A DNA stretch of 64,000 nucleotides from Alisma plantago-aquatica (Eukaryota; Streptophyta; Magnoliopsida; Alismatales; Alismataceae). Both the position numbers and the translations under genes were made by a program. Positions 25,012 through 34,623 of the stretch are shown here, piece by piece (position 1 is the stretch's first letter; every line of letters starts with the position of its first letter). The DNA lies in contig OY856409.1 in assembly GCA_963693085.1 (NCBI GenBank), positions 506,839,803 to 506,903,802 of the forward strand, read 5' to 3'. Under the pieces are notes generated by a model. The model was given only the letters and a program-made list of their open reading frames with translations, was not told the origin of the DNA and ran no database searches.

Positions 25012-26552
25012 GTTTCACGATATCAATTCGCAAATATCCAACTTTCCTTGCATCTAGGGTTTCACCCTCTTTACTGAGATATTAGACAAACACTATTCAC
25101 CTTAAATGAAATCCAAGATAGTATCTGACATATATGTACTATGAATTCAGATAAACAATCATTCATAACCAAGGGGATCCAGATAAACAAATTTCTCTAT
25201 TTAATTATATAGAAATTTCAGTCATAAACAAATTCCCTATATTTCAATTTACTCTTATAACCTCTATGAATACTTAGGTAATTCTCATTAGGATGTATTG
25301 TATACATTTCTAATATGATTTTATCATCTAAAATTCATCAAAATAGAGGAAGAATCTATTTCATATCATTTTGCAACAACTTAGATCAAACACACAATTC
25401 AGGGTTTGTCGTGGCATACTAAGCAATTAAAGATTATGGACGATTTAACCAATTTTCGTGCAATATAGTATTTAAAGGAAGTTCCCACTCACCATAAGGT
25501 GTGAAAACACCTTAAAAACTCAGCTCATCCCTGAAAATCATGATCTCATATCAAATCCCTAACAATTCACCCGATTCTTCTTCCTTTCAAATCAGAAACC
25601 CTAAAAATGAGGGATTATGAAGAAAGAGTGAGAAAAGGGGAAGTTTTGACACCATTTTAGATCAAATTAGAGGAGGGAAGGAATATTGACATGTGAGAGA
25701 AGATTCACCATAAAACTATATCCAAAGAGGCTAAACTTACATGATTTCATCATTCCTCGGACTGCAAAACCCTAGGTCAACATCTCCATCACTTTCTCCT
25801 CTCAAACCCTAACTCTCCCTCTCTCTCTAAGATTTCGTTTCTCTAGATTGAATCATAGATTATGAGAGCTCCTTGTGTGCTAATTTGACCATATAGAGCA
25901 ATTGAGAATCTTGGGTCAATTGCACATTGACCCCTCACTATATTTTTTCTTATTTCAGCTAAATTTTTTGTCATAAAAATATTACTGTAATACGTCTATT
26001 GATAAGGTATAAACACATCAAAAAAGTAATAAATTTTACATGTTGTTTATGATTGAGTTTTAGATCTTCAATTAAAATTTCAGATCATTTGGTGTTACCA
26101 ATAAATAATTAAAAATAAAACACTACACTACTAAAAAGCACCCTGTTAGCATTTTGGTCGAAATATAGTTTGACCGAGAACCACATTCAAAGAACACTCA
26201 AATATTCTAAAAATTTTCCCCAATGTTCATGATTGAGTTATCCATATCAAATCCAAAATTTAGTTAAATACAAAATTTTTAGAAAATATGAAAAATCATT
26301 TACCACAGTGCTATCCTGATCAAATTCCATATTGATGTACTATCAAAACCCTAATTTTTTCCGATTAGGGATTACATTTCTCAAACCCTAATTCTTCAAA
26401 CTAAAATCATAGTTAGAGTTTCTTATTAGATTTGAAAAATCACAATTGATCCACTGTCATTAATCAAGTCTAAACGATGTTCAATCTAATCAAGCATGTA
26501 ATCATTCAGGTAAACCCTAGTTTACTAATTAAGCACAAATGTGGTCATTACA
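25012..26552 (-). mobile_element. LARD-1 5' LTR, upstream part
   Basis: It continues the LTR broken at 8315 and aligns with 1375-2911 of the other LARD-1 LTR. On the minus strand it begins TGTAATGACC at 26552, the outer end of LARD-1. The flank beyond is Gypsy protease/linker sequence, so LARD-1 landed in an older Gypsy element. Its own target duplication cannot be checked because the other end is outside the window. Confidence 0.85.
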
Positions 26553-27144
26553 AATAAAGTCCTTCACCACATCTATATGATCTAGAGGAGGAGGTGTGGC
26601 ATCAAGAATGATAGATGCTAAGTATTCTCTAGACCCTTGTGAGATAAGTTTTTTGGCTTTGATGTTAGATATGATGAATTCCCATTCCTCTCACTTCCTA
26701 CTCTTGATACATAGCCTCTCTCCATCAGGATGCAACAAGCTAAATTTCTTTTCCTGATAGAATAAGTCTGCATCATGCTTATTCAACCAATCCATGCCCA
26801 AAATAACATCAAAGGCAGACATGTCGAGTAGAATAAAGTCTAAAGGAAACATTTTCTTGATATACAAAGTTCCAAGGTAGGGAGTTTGAGATAATAAGAG
26901 AAGATACTACCACTATGTGTTTTTACATCTAACACATAGCCCATGTATTCAAATTCTAACTCTAACATGGAAGCAATCTGATAAGACACGAAGGTGTTCG
27001 AAGAGCTAGAATGGAAAAGTTTCTTGATAAGATGCATATTGATATGTAAGGTACCTTCAATGACTTCATTGTACTCTCCAACTTCTTCAGTGTTAAGAGT
27101 AAACACCCTTCCATTCCACCTCTCCACATGCGGTCACTACTGGT
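26553..27144 (-). pseudogene. Gypsy aspartic protease fragment
   Basis: A Ty3/Gypsy protease domain with linker towards RT. The frame at 26840-27127 has RVFTLNTEEVGE, EGTLHINMHLIKKLF, NTFVSYQIAS and LEFEYMGYVLDVKTHSG, the order of plant Gypsy proteases. The active-site D-S/T-G is destroyed: LFHSSSSN stands where LFDSGS is expected. On the minus strand towards 26553 it continues with FDVILGMDWLNKHDA, typical of the protease C-terminus, and a segment that should lead into RT. LARD-1 interrupts it exactly there; RT would lie left of the window. Confidence 0.8.
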
Positions 27145-27835
27145 TCATATTGTTATTCCATGGAGATAGATTCTTTTGTGGCTGTTGTAGACTGTTGGGC
27201 CGGTTGGTGGGCTAGAGCCTCTCCTTATGAAATGAAGGATAGATTGTTCAAATATGTCCAATCTAGCTGCACTCATGGCAAGTAGGTGTGGGTCAATCAT
27301 CTGTTCAAGTAGGGGCATTGCTGGTAGGGCACCTCCTCGGAGGATGGTAGCGGGAGCATCAATTGCACCTCTCAAAACCATGGTTGTCACCATGATTCTT
27401 CCTCTTGTTGTTGTTGTTGTGTCCCGAAGGTTGGAATCCGTGGTAAGATTCAATCACTAAGGCCTTGTCTACCATTTAGTGGAAGGTGAGTGGAAGTTTT
27501 GGAATAAGGTTTCAGCCAACACAATAGCTCAGACCCTCTAGGAATAGGGTCAATATTCTCTTGGAACCAAGGTCCATGGCATAGCATTCCAACAACAAGA
27601 ACTGTTGAATATAGTTGACAATGCTCATGCCACCCTGCTTAAGGCTATAGAAATCAGCTTCCTTATTCCTCAAGAAAGCCAGGCAGATGTACTTCTCCCT
27701 GAAGAGTTTGAGAAACTGGTCCCAAGTCATGGTGGTTGTGTCTCTGGTGTAGACTGTGTCATTCCACTACACTCGGGCCGGTCCATCCAGCATGTAGGTT
27801 GAAAATCGGACTTTCTAGTCAGAAAGGACAATGCA
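27145..27835 (-). pseudogene. Gypsy gag fragment
   Basis: Retrotransposon gag domain (PF03732 type), the capsid protein. The frame at 27512-27730 carries MTWDQFLKLFREKYI, KQGGMSIVNYIQQF and RILTLFLEGL, matching the helices of plant Gypsy gag. Upstream on the same strand, in a shifted frame, is MLDGPARVWWND. The segment at 27145-27453 between gag and protease should hold the zinc knuckle but is frameshifted, and I cannot find an intact CCHC. The gag N-terminus is missing, cut at about 27835. Confidence 0.8.
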
Positions 27836-28439
27836 TATTTTGGAGGATTTGCTTTGTGCTTGTGTGATGGATTAGGGAGGTGCTTGGATAGCTATCTACC
27901 ATTAGCTGAATTTTCTTACAACAACAACTACCAAGCTAGTATTGGTATGTCACCTTTAGAAGCTCTCTATGGTAGACCTTGTCGTTCACCATTGCATTGG
28001 GATGATGTTGGTGAACATTCTCTAGTGAAGAAAGATGCTATGCAGATGATGACAGATAAAGTTAAATTGATTAAGAAGCATATGAAAGCTGCTCAAGATT
28101 GACAAAAGATGTAATTCTGACAAGAAGAGATTCGATGTTAGCTTCTTAGTAGGTGACTATGTGTTCTTCAAGATCAAGCCTGTACGCTCTATTTCTAGAT
28201 CTAAAGTTAAAGACAAACAAAGTCCCCACTGTGTTGTACCATTCAAGACCTTGGATAAGGTTGGAGATTGTGCATACTGCTTATCTCTTCCTCCTACCTA
28301 TGATAAGATTCATAATGTGTTTCATGTCTCTGTGTTGAAGAAGTATGTGAAGGACCCTTCTCATGTTCTTACTATTGAGCCTTTGGAGATTCATGAGAAT
28401 TTGAGAAATATACATAAAGCATCACCCAATAGAGCTTAG
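27836..28439 (+). pseudogene. Gypsy integrase C-terminal fragment
   Basis: The end of a Ty3/Gypsy integrase on the plus strand, head-to-head with the minus-strand gag. It starts near 27836 with ILEDLLCACVMD and frameshifts; then 27854-28102 reads PLAEFSYNNNYQASIGMSPL and ALYGRPCRSPLHWDD, and after another frameshift RFDVSFLVGDYVFFKI, NVFHVSVLKKYV. These are the conserved end of the catalytic core and the GPF/GPY-like C-terminal domain. It belongs to a different copy from the adjacent gag, or to a rearranged one. Confidence 0.8.
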
Positions 28440-28761
28440 ACATGAGTAGATTTAAAAGTGCTCTTAGAGATTGAGAAGAGATTGGAAGCCACTTTAATTT
28501 GGTCAGAGGTAGGCCCTCTCGTGTTTCAACCCCACGTGACTTTGATTTGTATCTGGTTATACGAAGAATGATCAAGTGAAAAATGATGCCCTTTCTTGTT
28601 TTGGTTCGACAACACCCCTTCTTTGGTCGTGGAAAGACTTCCACCAAATTATTTGATAGATTCTCATGCCTTACACCCGTTCACCACTTTGTTCTCAACT
28701 ATTCCCAGTACCTCCCAATAAGATTGATATGTTTGGATCTTGGTCAATGATGGTGAGATTG
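28440..28761. other. No gene recognised
   Basis: It follows the integrase end. On the plus strand near 28550-28600 a short stretch (YTKNDQVKNDALSCFG) weakly resembles the end of a Gypsy RNase H (KNxxADALSR), but it is too short to assign. Confidence 0.3.
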
Positions 28762-28835
28762 TTCACCCTCATGGTGACCCTTTGTCCCATCCATTGTAGC
28801 ATGTGTGTCGCCTAGGGCATAAGGGGCATGATGAC
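28762..28835 (-). pseudogene. rrn16: Plastid 16S rRNA fragment (nuclear plastid DNA)
   Basis: Read on the minus strand, this contains GTCATCATGCCCCTTATG, then GGCGACACA, GCTACAATGG and GGGACAAAGGGTC, a recognisable stretch of the 3' third of plastid 16S rRNA. Differences from the plastid form are largely CpG to CpA/TpG changes (for example CACATGCTAC for CACACGTGCTAC), as expected for methylated nuclear copies. Similarity stops abruptly on both sides. It cannot be functional. The match is from memory of the plastid gene, not from a search. Confidence 0.75.
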
Positions 28836-29145
28836 CCATAGGTAGCGGGGCTCAATCCTTACTGGATCAAGAAACCGAATACTTGTTTGGGTTGGTCCTG
28901 AGAAGTGTTGATGCTCTCTCTCTTCTTCTCTTCCTTGGGAGTTCTACATTTCATGGATCTGAACGAAGTGGCTCCCAGATCTAGAATTTTCTCCAAAATA
29001 AGTAGTGACTCCTGCCACACAAGACAAATGGTGCGGTCCTTGTTGTGCTTTGTGACCACTCGCTTATGATACAATCAACTACATTCGTCAGACTTAGGCC
29101 TACCCGACCTCTGAATGGGCTACTTCATCGGAAGTCAGTCAAACA
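28836..29145. other. Unassigned GC-richer spacer between plastid rRNA fragments
   Basis: It is compositionally richer in G+C than its surroundings. A 71-codon minus-strand ORF (28859-29074) has no domain I recognise. Lying between two plastid rRNA scraps it may also be organellar, but I cannot match it. Confidence 0.3.
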
Positions 29146-29248
29146 TCCATCCCCGCGGGGGTAGAGAACATGTCACTGTCTGGACTATGCTTGTGCTACC
29201 AGAGGCTCTGGGAAAGTTAGAATAGGAGTCATCTTGGGGTGGGCTTAC
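29146..29248 (-). pseudogene. rrn23: Plastid 23S rRNA 3'-end fragment (nuclear plastid DNA)
   Basis: On the minus strand it reads AAGCCCACCCCAAGATGA, then TTCCCAGAGCCTC, GGTAGCACA and finally CGCGGGGATGGA, matching in order the last roughly 100 bases of plastid 23S rRNA. There are several transitions and a small deletion. It lies upstream, in the rRNA reading direction, of the 16S fragment, the reverse of the plastid operon order. The two pieces were therefore joined or rearranged. The assignment is from memory; the mitochondrial 26S end is similar and is the main alternative. Confidence 0.65.
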
Positions 29249-29269
29249 TAAGACTGAGGCTGGATTTCT

Positions 29270-29677
29270 TGCCAAGAATGATTGAAATGGCTTGACTTTA
29301 GCTACATGGAAAGTTTCACCGACCTAAGAATTGGCGCCTTTAGCAACAGCAGATAAAAAAAGACTCCATTGAGTTTTTTTTCATTAGAGATTCCATCCTT
29401 GAGAGAACTGTTGTTGAAACATTGATTACTGTCATAGAATAAAGGGGCATCACCGCTAGAGTATGCTTAATCAATGTTATTCTTCCTACAAAGGAAAGCT
29501 ATCTAGTTTTCCAAGAAGATATGTTTTGTTGAAATATCTCTATAAACTATTCAAAGTGTTGAATCTTTGCTCCCCTTTTCACAATTAATACCTCAAAACA
29601 CTTGAAATCTTCTGTAATCATTGGGAGACCCATTGTAGTATGGATGTTATCTTACAATTCAACTATAGTTTGATGTA
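29270..29677 (-). pseudogene. LINE-B RT thumb fragment
   Basis: The minus-strand translation shows GLPMITEDFKCFEVLI, RGAKIQHFE, SSWKTR, LSFVGRITLIKHTLAV and MPLYSM, the post-catalytic region of a plant LINE RT (the YLGLP...W..K.LS.AGR.xLIKxVL pattern), with stops. It abuts the SIRE-like element at its CCATG duplication, and reading resumes in register at 40724. LINE-B was therefore split by that insertion. Confidence 0.75.
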
Positions 29678-29682
29678 CCATG
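29678..29682. repeat. SIRE-like element target-site duplication, left copy
   Basis: CCATG directly precedes TGTTGGATC and recurs at 40719-40723 directly after CAACA. Confidence 0.85.
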
Positions 29683-31143
29683 TGTTGGATCTAGGCCTCA
29701 AGGTGGGGGGGGGTTAATAGAGATTCAAAATTCTCACAAGAATAATTAGACCTTCAAATTATATCATTAAAAACCAATAGCTTAAGAACAATTTGAAGTC
29801 TTATCTAAGCAAGAAAAACAATGATGAGAGAGATTGAAACATCTTCTTGGACAAGGTGGTTTAGAGTGGTTCCAATCTCTAAACTAGGATATAGTCAATC
29901 CACTACCTAGAGAGGTCAACCTCTAGGACTTTGCAATCCTTGTATACTTATATTCCATCATAAGAGATACAAGGAAACCATCATACATCCAAGGACTTAC
30001 CCAAGATAAGAGTCTTTCACCTACACAAGGACTTACCCACTTGATCAAGATATCTTCAGCCTTCAACAAGGACTTACCCACACTTGCATTAAGTCTTTAG
30101 CCTAGAAGGAATTACCCACTCTTCTTGAATCTTTGCCTTTCCCTTGTCCTTCACCTAGAGAAAATCTTCACCTCTTCTTCAACCTTGAAGAAGACCAACA
30201 ACTTCACCTTCACTCGGAGTAGCTTGCTTCAACCTTTACTCTTTAGAAAGGGGATTAGGAAGATGGAAGGAATGAGAGATTTATAAGCACATGGAGGTAT
30301 CTCTCTTACAACATGCCTAACTCACTCCTATTCACAAAATGCTTTGTAAATGAGAGAGAGAAAGGAGCTCAAAGGGTTGCAACACACTCAAGTATAGCAA
30401 GGACTTAGGATAGCATGAATGAGCAAACTTGGAATGAACTCCAAGGGGTCCTATTTATAGCTGGGGGTGTTCCTTTGAGTGTGGGATCACTTAAGAACTA
30501 AAAATAGCCATTTTACAACTTGCAACAGATATATTTTTGTTTACAACAACTCTCCAATGGTTATAATTACTTTTTTTTACATTTTTTGTACAATACATTC
30601 GGTCAAGTTTCAATAAAGATAACTCGACCGATCCACTAACCACAAAGTCAATTTTTAAAGTATCAGTCGAGTTTTTTCTGGGAAAATCGACCGATGAGTC
30701 AAAATCAATTTTGGTTAGTGAGTCGATCGGTCAAATTCTATGAGTGTGAAACTCGACCGATTGATCATTTCAGAAAATCCATCACTGGATTGGTTGAGTT
30801 GGAAACTTGACCGACAAAGTGCATGTGACAAATTTTCCCAAATGAATTTTGAGTGACCAAATGTTGGAATTAAGTGTCCCTAATTTTTTCTCATCTTAGT
30901 TACAAGTCATATCATCAATACATGTGATTACAAAATTAATCCATGGTGATTTGGAGTGATTTCCCAAAATGCACACTTGCATTGCTTTTGACTTGAACTT
31001 GGACAAGCTAGGACTTGTGTAATTTGATCCTTTTCATGCACCTAAAACCTGAAATCAATCTTGAACAAACATAATAGATACATAGGAATGGAATGGTTAA
31101 GTCATTATTAAAATATGAATAATGTATAACTCTCAACTCAACA
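29683..31143 (-). mobile_element. SIRE-like element 3' LTR
   Basis: TGTTGGATCTAGG...AACTCAACA on the plus strand, 1,461 bp, aligned with 39268-40718. It contains four stem-loop motifs (30599-30814). On the minus strand it has a TATA-like CTATAAATAG at 30451-30460 whose counterpart at 40021-40030 would drive the element. Confidence 0.9.
30599..30814. repeat. Cluster of four TCGGTCGA-type stem-loops in the LTR
   Basis: Four inverted pairs occur in about 215 bp: TCGGTCAAGTT/AACTCGACCGA (30599-30631), TCAGTCGAGTT/ATCGACCGA (30663-30694), GATCGGTCAAATT/AACTCGACCGAT (30725-30764) and TGGTTGAGTT/AACTTGACCGA (30791-30814). Each pair encloses a short loop. Many arms keep CpG in a sequence that otherwise has few. 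The right LTR has the same set in more decayed form (about 40166-40400). Confidence 0.75.
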
Positions 31144-31162
31144 ATCTCCCCCTTTTTGACAA
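31144..31162 (-). other. SIRE-like element polypurine tract
   Basis: The minus strand reads GTCAAAAAGGGGGAGAT immediately before the 3' LTR (TGTTGAG). This is the classic plus-strand primer. Confidence 0.85.
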
Positions 31163-31384
31163 TGACAAACCATTCCTCAACATATTGAAAAGGATATGTA
31201 AAGGTATACCTTAGCCTCATGAATTGCAAGGGGTATATGATTTTAACAATGTGAATTGCTCCCCCTCAATCTATGCTCACACTTACCCACATAGTTAGAC
31301 TTTCCACACAAATCAATATAACATATATATACTATATGGTCCTTTTGCAAGTCACATGATATAACATATATTTAACAAGAAAGC

Positions 31385-31699
31385 CAGGTTGTATGGATGA
31401 AGCAAATGCTTTGATACTTTAACATTCATTTTGATGCTTGTCCTATTTATTGTGATAATACTAGTGCAATAAATTTATCTTACAATCCTATATTGCATAG
31501 TAGAGTCAATCATATAGAGGTTTGTCATCACTTTCTTCATGATTACATTGCCAAAAAGGATATCTATATCACACATGTGGACATGGAAAATCAATTGGTG
31601 GACATTTTCACTAAACATCTAGCTACAAAGCAATTTAACTTTACTAGATCTAAACCGCTCATAACTACTTTGGATGAATCTAATATGCCTTCTAGCTAG
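31385..31699 (+). pseudogene. SIRE-like RNase H, C-terminal half (inverted)
   Basis: The second half of the Copia RNase H. In frame are QVVWMKQML, a stop at 31412, then ACPIYCDNTSAINLS, LHSRVNHIEVCHHFLHDY, and QLVDIFTKHLATKQFNFTR, ending with TAG at 31697-31699. These match the Copia consensus (CDNTSAI, HSRTKHIxxRHHFIRD, LADIFTKPL). The first half is on the opposite strand at 34438-34623. Confidence 0.85.
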
Positions 31700-32228
31700 T
31701 TGCTATCTATCCTATATGATTTGCTTATGTATTGATCACCCTTGCTTGATAAAGTGCTAAAATTTTCATGTTCATATCCTTGTTTTTGCTTGTTTTGGGT
31801 ATTAATCGCAAATGCTTGTTTTATCACAAAATAGTACCCAAGGATGAGTGATATGTGCGTAAGTATGTTTAAAATGCAAAATGGACTAGAAAAATAAATT
31901 TAATTAGCACTCAAGAGGCTAGAAATAATAAATTCTAAAGTTGATTCAGGTTGACCATTGGTCGAGTTGCCAACTCGACCGATCAGTGGCCGATGGCTTT
32001 TGTAAAGAGCCATTCACTAAAGTTTCCCAGTCGGAGAACTCGACCGATGGTTGGGCTGGAGAAAACTTAAGTATGGTTCGACCTACTTTTCTCCCTCTCA
32101 ACTAGAGAAAAATCGACCGATTCACTCTCCAACTCCCTCAACCTCTCAACTCTAGCCCAGATCATCCTCTCCCTAGCCCTAGTTCGACCTTTCTCGACCT
32201 CCCTTCACCTCTTTCTCATCAACCATAG
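31700..32228 (+). other. Pol to env-like spacer with stem-loop motifs
   Basis: Non-coding spacer. At 31958-31983 TTGGTCGAGTT, a three-base loop and AACTCGACCGA form another copy of the LTR stem-loop motif. Further single arms occur at about 32031-32047 and 32111-32120. Confidence 0.5.
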
Positions 32229-33943
32229 GTGTTTGGTCGGTTTTTGGTGGTGTTTCCTACATTTTTGATCTCTCTATCCTATTATCTCGCCTCCATGACT
32301 TTGAATAGGAGAAAGAGAGCTGCCCTAGCTGGAGAAGGATCCTCCTCCTCCAACTCATGCCTTATACTCTTTGATGATACCTTCTTTGTCTCCAATGATG
32401 CTCTAAATAGGTACAAGGAGATCCTTCCTAGTAACCCCTTTCCTTTTTGTGCCCTATTTGAGCCAAGCCACGTAGACAAAAGGTATTTGTTCAAGTTGTC
32501 AAGTTTCTTTACGACCACCACCTCTCTGCCTTGAGTGTTGAACGTGCGTGCTACCAGAATTCCATCACAAGCACCAAAGTTGTTCATGAATTCTATGCAA
32601 ATTTGCAATGGAATTATTACACTCTCATACCCACTCCTAATGCTCAAGTAGTCCTTACTTCCATGATAGCTGAGAAGAAATTCAAAGTCTCTGAGGATAC
32701 CTTGAATATCTTTTTCTTTGGTACTGAGGTGAATGGCACATGGATGAAGGATTACCCTGATTATTTTGACCTCCTAGACCCTAAGGACTTATACAAGAAA
32801 TATGATCTCACTCTCTTTTATGTCCATAAATTCTTGAAGAAGCCTTAATTTCTCTATAGGAAGAAGTATACCCTTCCCACCTCAGCCTTAGACCTCAAGA
32901 ACCACATATTCGCCCTAGTAGTCAATTGCAATATTCACCCAAAGAAAAACCAAACTGAAATTGTAGAGAATATTGCGGTGATTATGTTCTGTATCTTGAA
33001 GAACATCAGAGTCAAGTGGGCCAGATATATTCTCTACCACATGACCTACTTTGACTCTGGTAAGAACACCCATGGCACCCACCCACCCTACCCATCCCTG
33101 ATTTGTAGTCTTTTTCACACTACCACTGGAAAATCTCTTTTTCATGACCTTCATTACAAATCTTCCCAAAAAGGAGTTTTCATTAGTGAGACCACACTTC
33201 AAAAGAATGTGCCTACCTGTTCTTCTACCACACCTGGAGCCTCCACATCTACCACCTCAGCCATCCCAACCTACCTGCACCTCTTTCCATGTATCGAATG
33301 AAACCCTCATGGGTTACATGATGCATCAGTAGGTATATAATCTTCAGGTTCAGGACCACATACATCGGGATCTCTGTGCTATTGTGTATATCATGAACCT
33401 ATCATGTGCACATCCTTACCCTACCTACCAGCCCTACTTGGAGGTGATTATGCATCCTATGCAAACAATCACTTTTACATTGCCTCTCCACCTCCTACTT
33501 CTGCTGCTACACCTTCTACTGGTGATGGATCTACCCCTGATGTGCTACCTCTCCCTATTGGCCCTATAGCTACCTTGCTTGTAAGACTTGCTACTTCTAA
33601 TCCTTCTTATCCTCAAGCCCAGGAGTTGCATGACCTTGGTATGTCTTGGACTAAGTAGATTGCCAGATGGCCCGATCATGGTTTTAATTCTTCTGTTGAT
33701 GAGGAGATTCCATATCAGACTAATGAGGAAGTTGTTTTTGCTGATGAAGAGGCATCTGAGGATGATGTCGATGATGGTTCTGATGGTTCTGATGGCTTTT
33801 CTAGTGCACCTAGTGATGAAGGTGATGTTGCTACCTCTACTACACCTTCAGACAGAGATGATGACTATGAGCCTGAAGCCTCTGATGATGATGCTGATGT
33901 GGATGATGATGACCCTTTGGACTTAGATAGCCTAGACATTTAG
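32229..33943 (+). pseudogene. Env-like / putative plant transposon protein ORF
   Basis: The third ORF of SIRE-type Copia elements, lying downstream of RNase H. The start region has MTLNRRKRAALAGEGSSSSN and FVSNDALNRYKEIL. After a frameshift 32531-32848 has VHEFYANLQWNYY and FFFGTEVNGTWMKDYPDY, and after a further shift come FLYRKKYTLP and NHIFALVVNCNIHPKKNQ. The pattern resembles the putative plant transposon domain (PF20167) often found in this position. A Ser/Thr/Pro-rich stretch follows, then a very acidic C-terminus (about 33712-33943, dense Asp/Glu, ending DLDSLDI). I see no clear signal peptide or fusion-type motif. Whether it ever acted as an envelope is unknown; it is broken by at least three frame changes. 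Confidence 0.7.
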
Positions 33944-34437
33944 ATGTTTTGATTTTTAGTCTATAGATTCTGATCATATATATCTTTCTAGAATATTTTG
34001 TACTAAAAACATATGGACACATTATCTGGGTTGTACTATATATCATCATGATTGTTTTCATCATTTTGGCTTGTAGTTGTTTTTTAGGACATGCTTTTAG
34101 TGTAGTAATCCTAATCATATGTACACTTCCTCTTTGATTGACTATATCTTATGAGTTGGTTCCATGCTTCCATATTTTGATTATGACTTAGATTGCTTGT
34201 TTCTCTCTCGTCTTTGTTTGGTGTATGCTTTGAGGTTGCATGTTTTATGTTGTGGATGTATGTTTTGGTTGTGCTTGGAGAAGACCTATTTTTTTCTCTT
34301 CTACCCCTTCCTTTTTTGATAATTCCAAAAGAGGGAGAGAAGTTCAATGTTTTGAAGCTCAGCCATATTGCTTTTATTGCCTATGTGAGGATCACATTGT
34401 ATCCAAAGAACAAGGGAATACAAAAAAGTAATAAGAG
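33944..34437 (+). other. 3' untranslated part of the inverted block
   Basis: AT-rich and without a protein match. It contains a second, internal purine tract (near 34327-34342), of a kind also seen upstream of SIRE LTRs. Confidence 0.5.
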
Positions 34438-34623
34438 AGGCGCTATAATGTATTCGGCCTTGGTAGTTGATAAATCCACTGTGCTCTATTTCCTGGAAAA
34501 GCAAGACACCAAGCATGGTCCTAGGTGATAGCAAGTGCCACTTGTGGACTTTCTATCAATCATGCATCCTGAGTAATCCACACCACTATAAGTCGTAAGA
34601 GTAAAGTCCCTTGACTTGGCATA
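34438..34623 (-). pseudogene. SIRE-like RNase H, N-terminal half
   Basis: The minus strand reads VDYSGCMIDRKSTSGTCYHL, a nearby SxxxSCFSRK segment, then STTKAEYIIA, matching the Copia RNase H blocks (SDADxxGCxxDRKSTSGxCxxLG, SWSSKKQ, STAEAEYxAA). It then breaks off at the inversion boundary. Confidence 0.8.

Larger units (their letters stand above)
31383..34437 (+). other. Inverted block inside the SIRE-like element
   Basis: Outside this block the element codes on the minus strand. Inside it codes on the plus strand: RNase H C-terminal half, env-like ORF, then a purine-rich 3' segment (AAAAGAGGGAGAGAAG near 34327). The minus-strand RNase H stops near 34438 after TKAEYIIA, and the plus-strand half starts near 31385 with QVVWMKQML, the next conserved part of the same domain. 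Flipping the block restores continuous gene order, with only a few codons unaccounted for. Confidence 0.8.

Noticed and set aside
28762..29248. Functional rRNA genes
   Set aside because: Only about 75 and 100 bases of 16S and 23S are present, with substitutions, in the wrong order and surrounded by transposon debris.
31385..31699. A separate plus-strand Copia element inserted in the SIRE-like one
   Set aside because: The plus-strand half of RNase H picks up where the minus-strand half stops, and no LTR, primer site or target duplication occurs at the boundaries, so an inversion of one element is simpler.
33588..33926. 112-codon Met/Leu-rich plus-strand ORF
   Set aside because: It is a shifted reading of the acidic-tail region of the env-like ORF (GATGAT-rich codons read out of frame).
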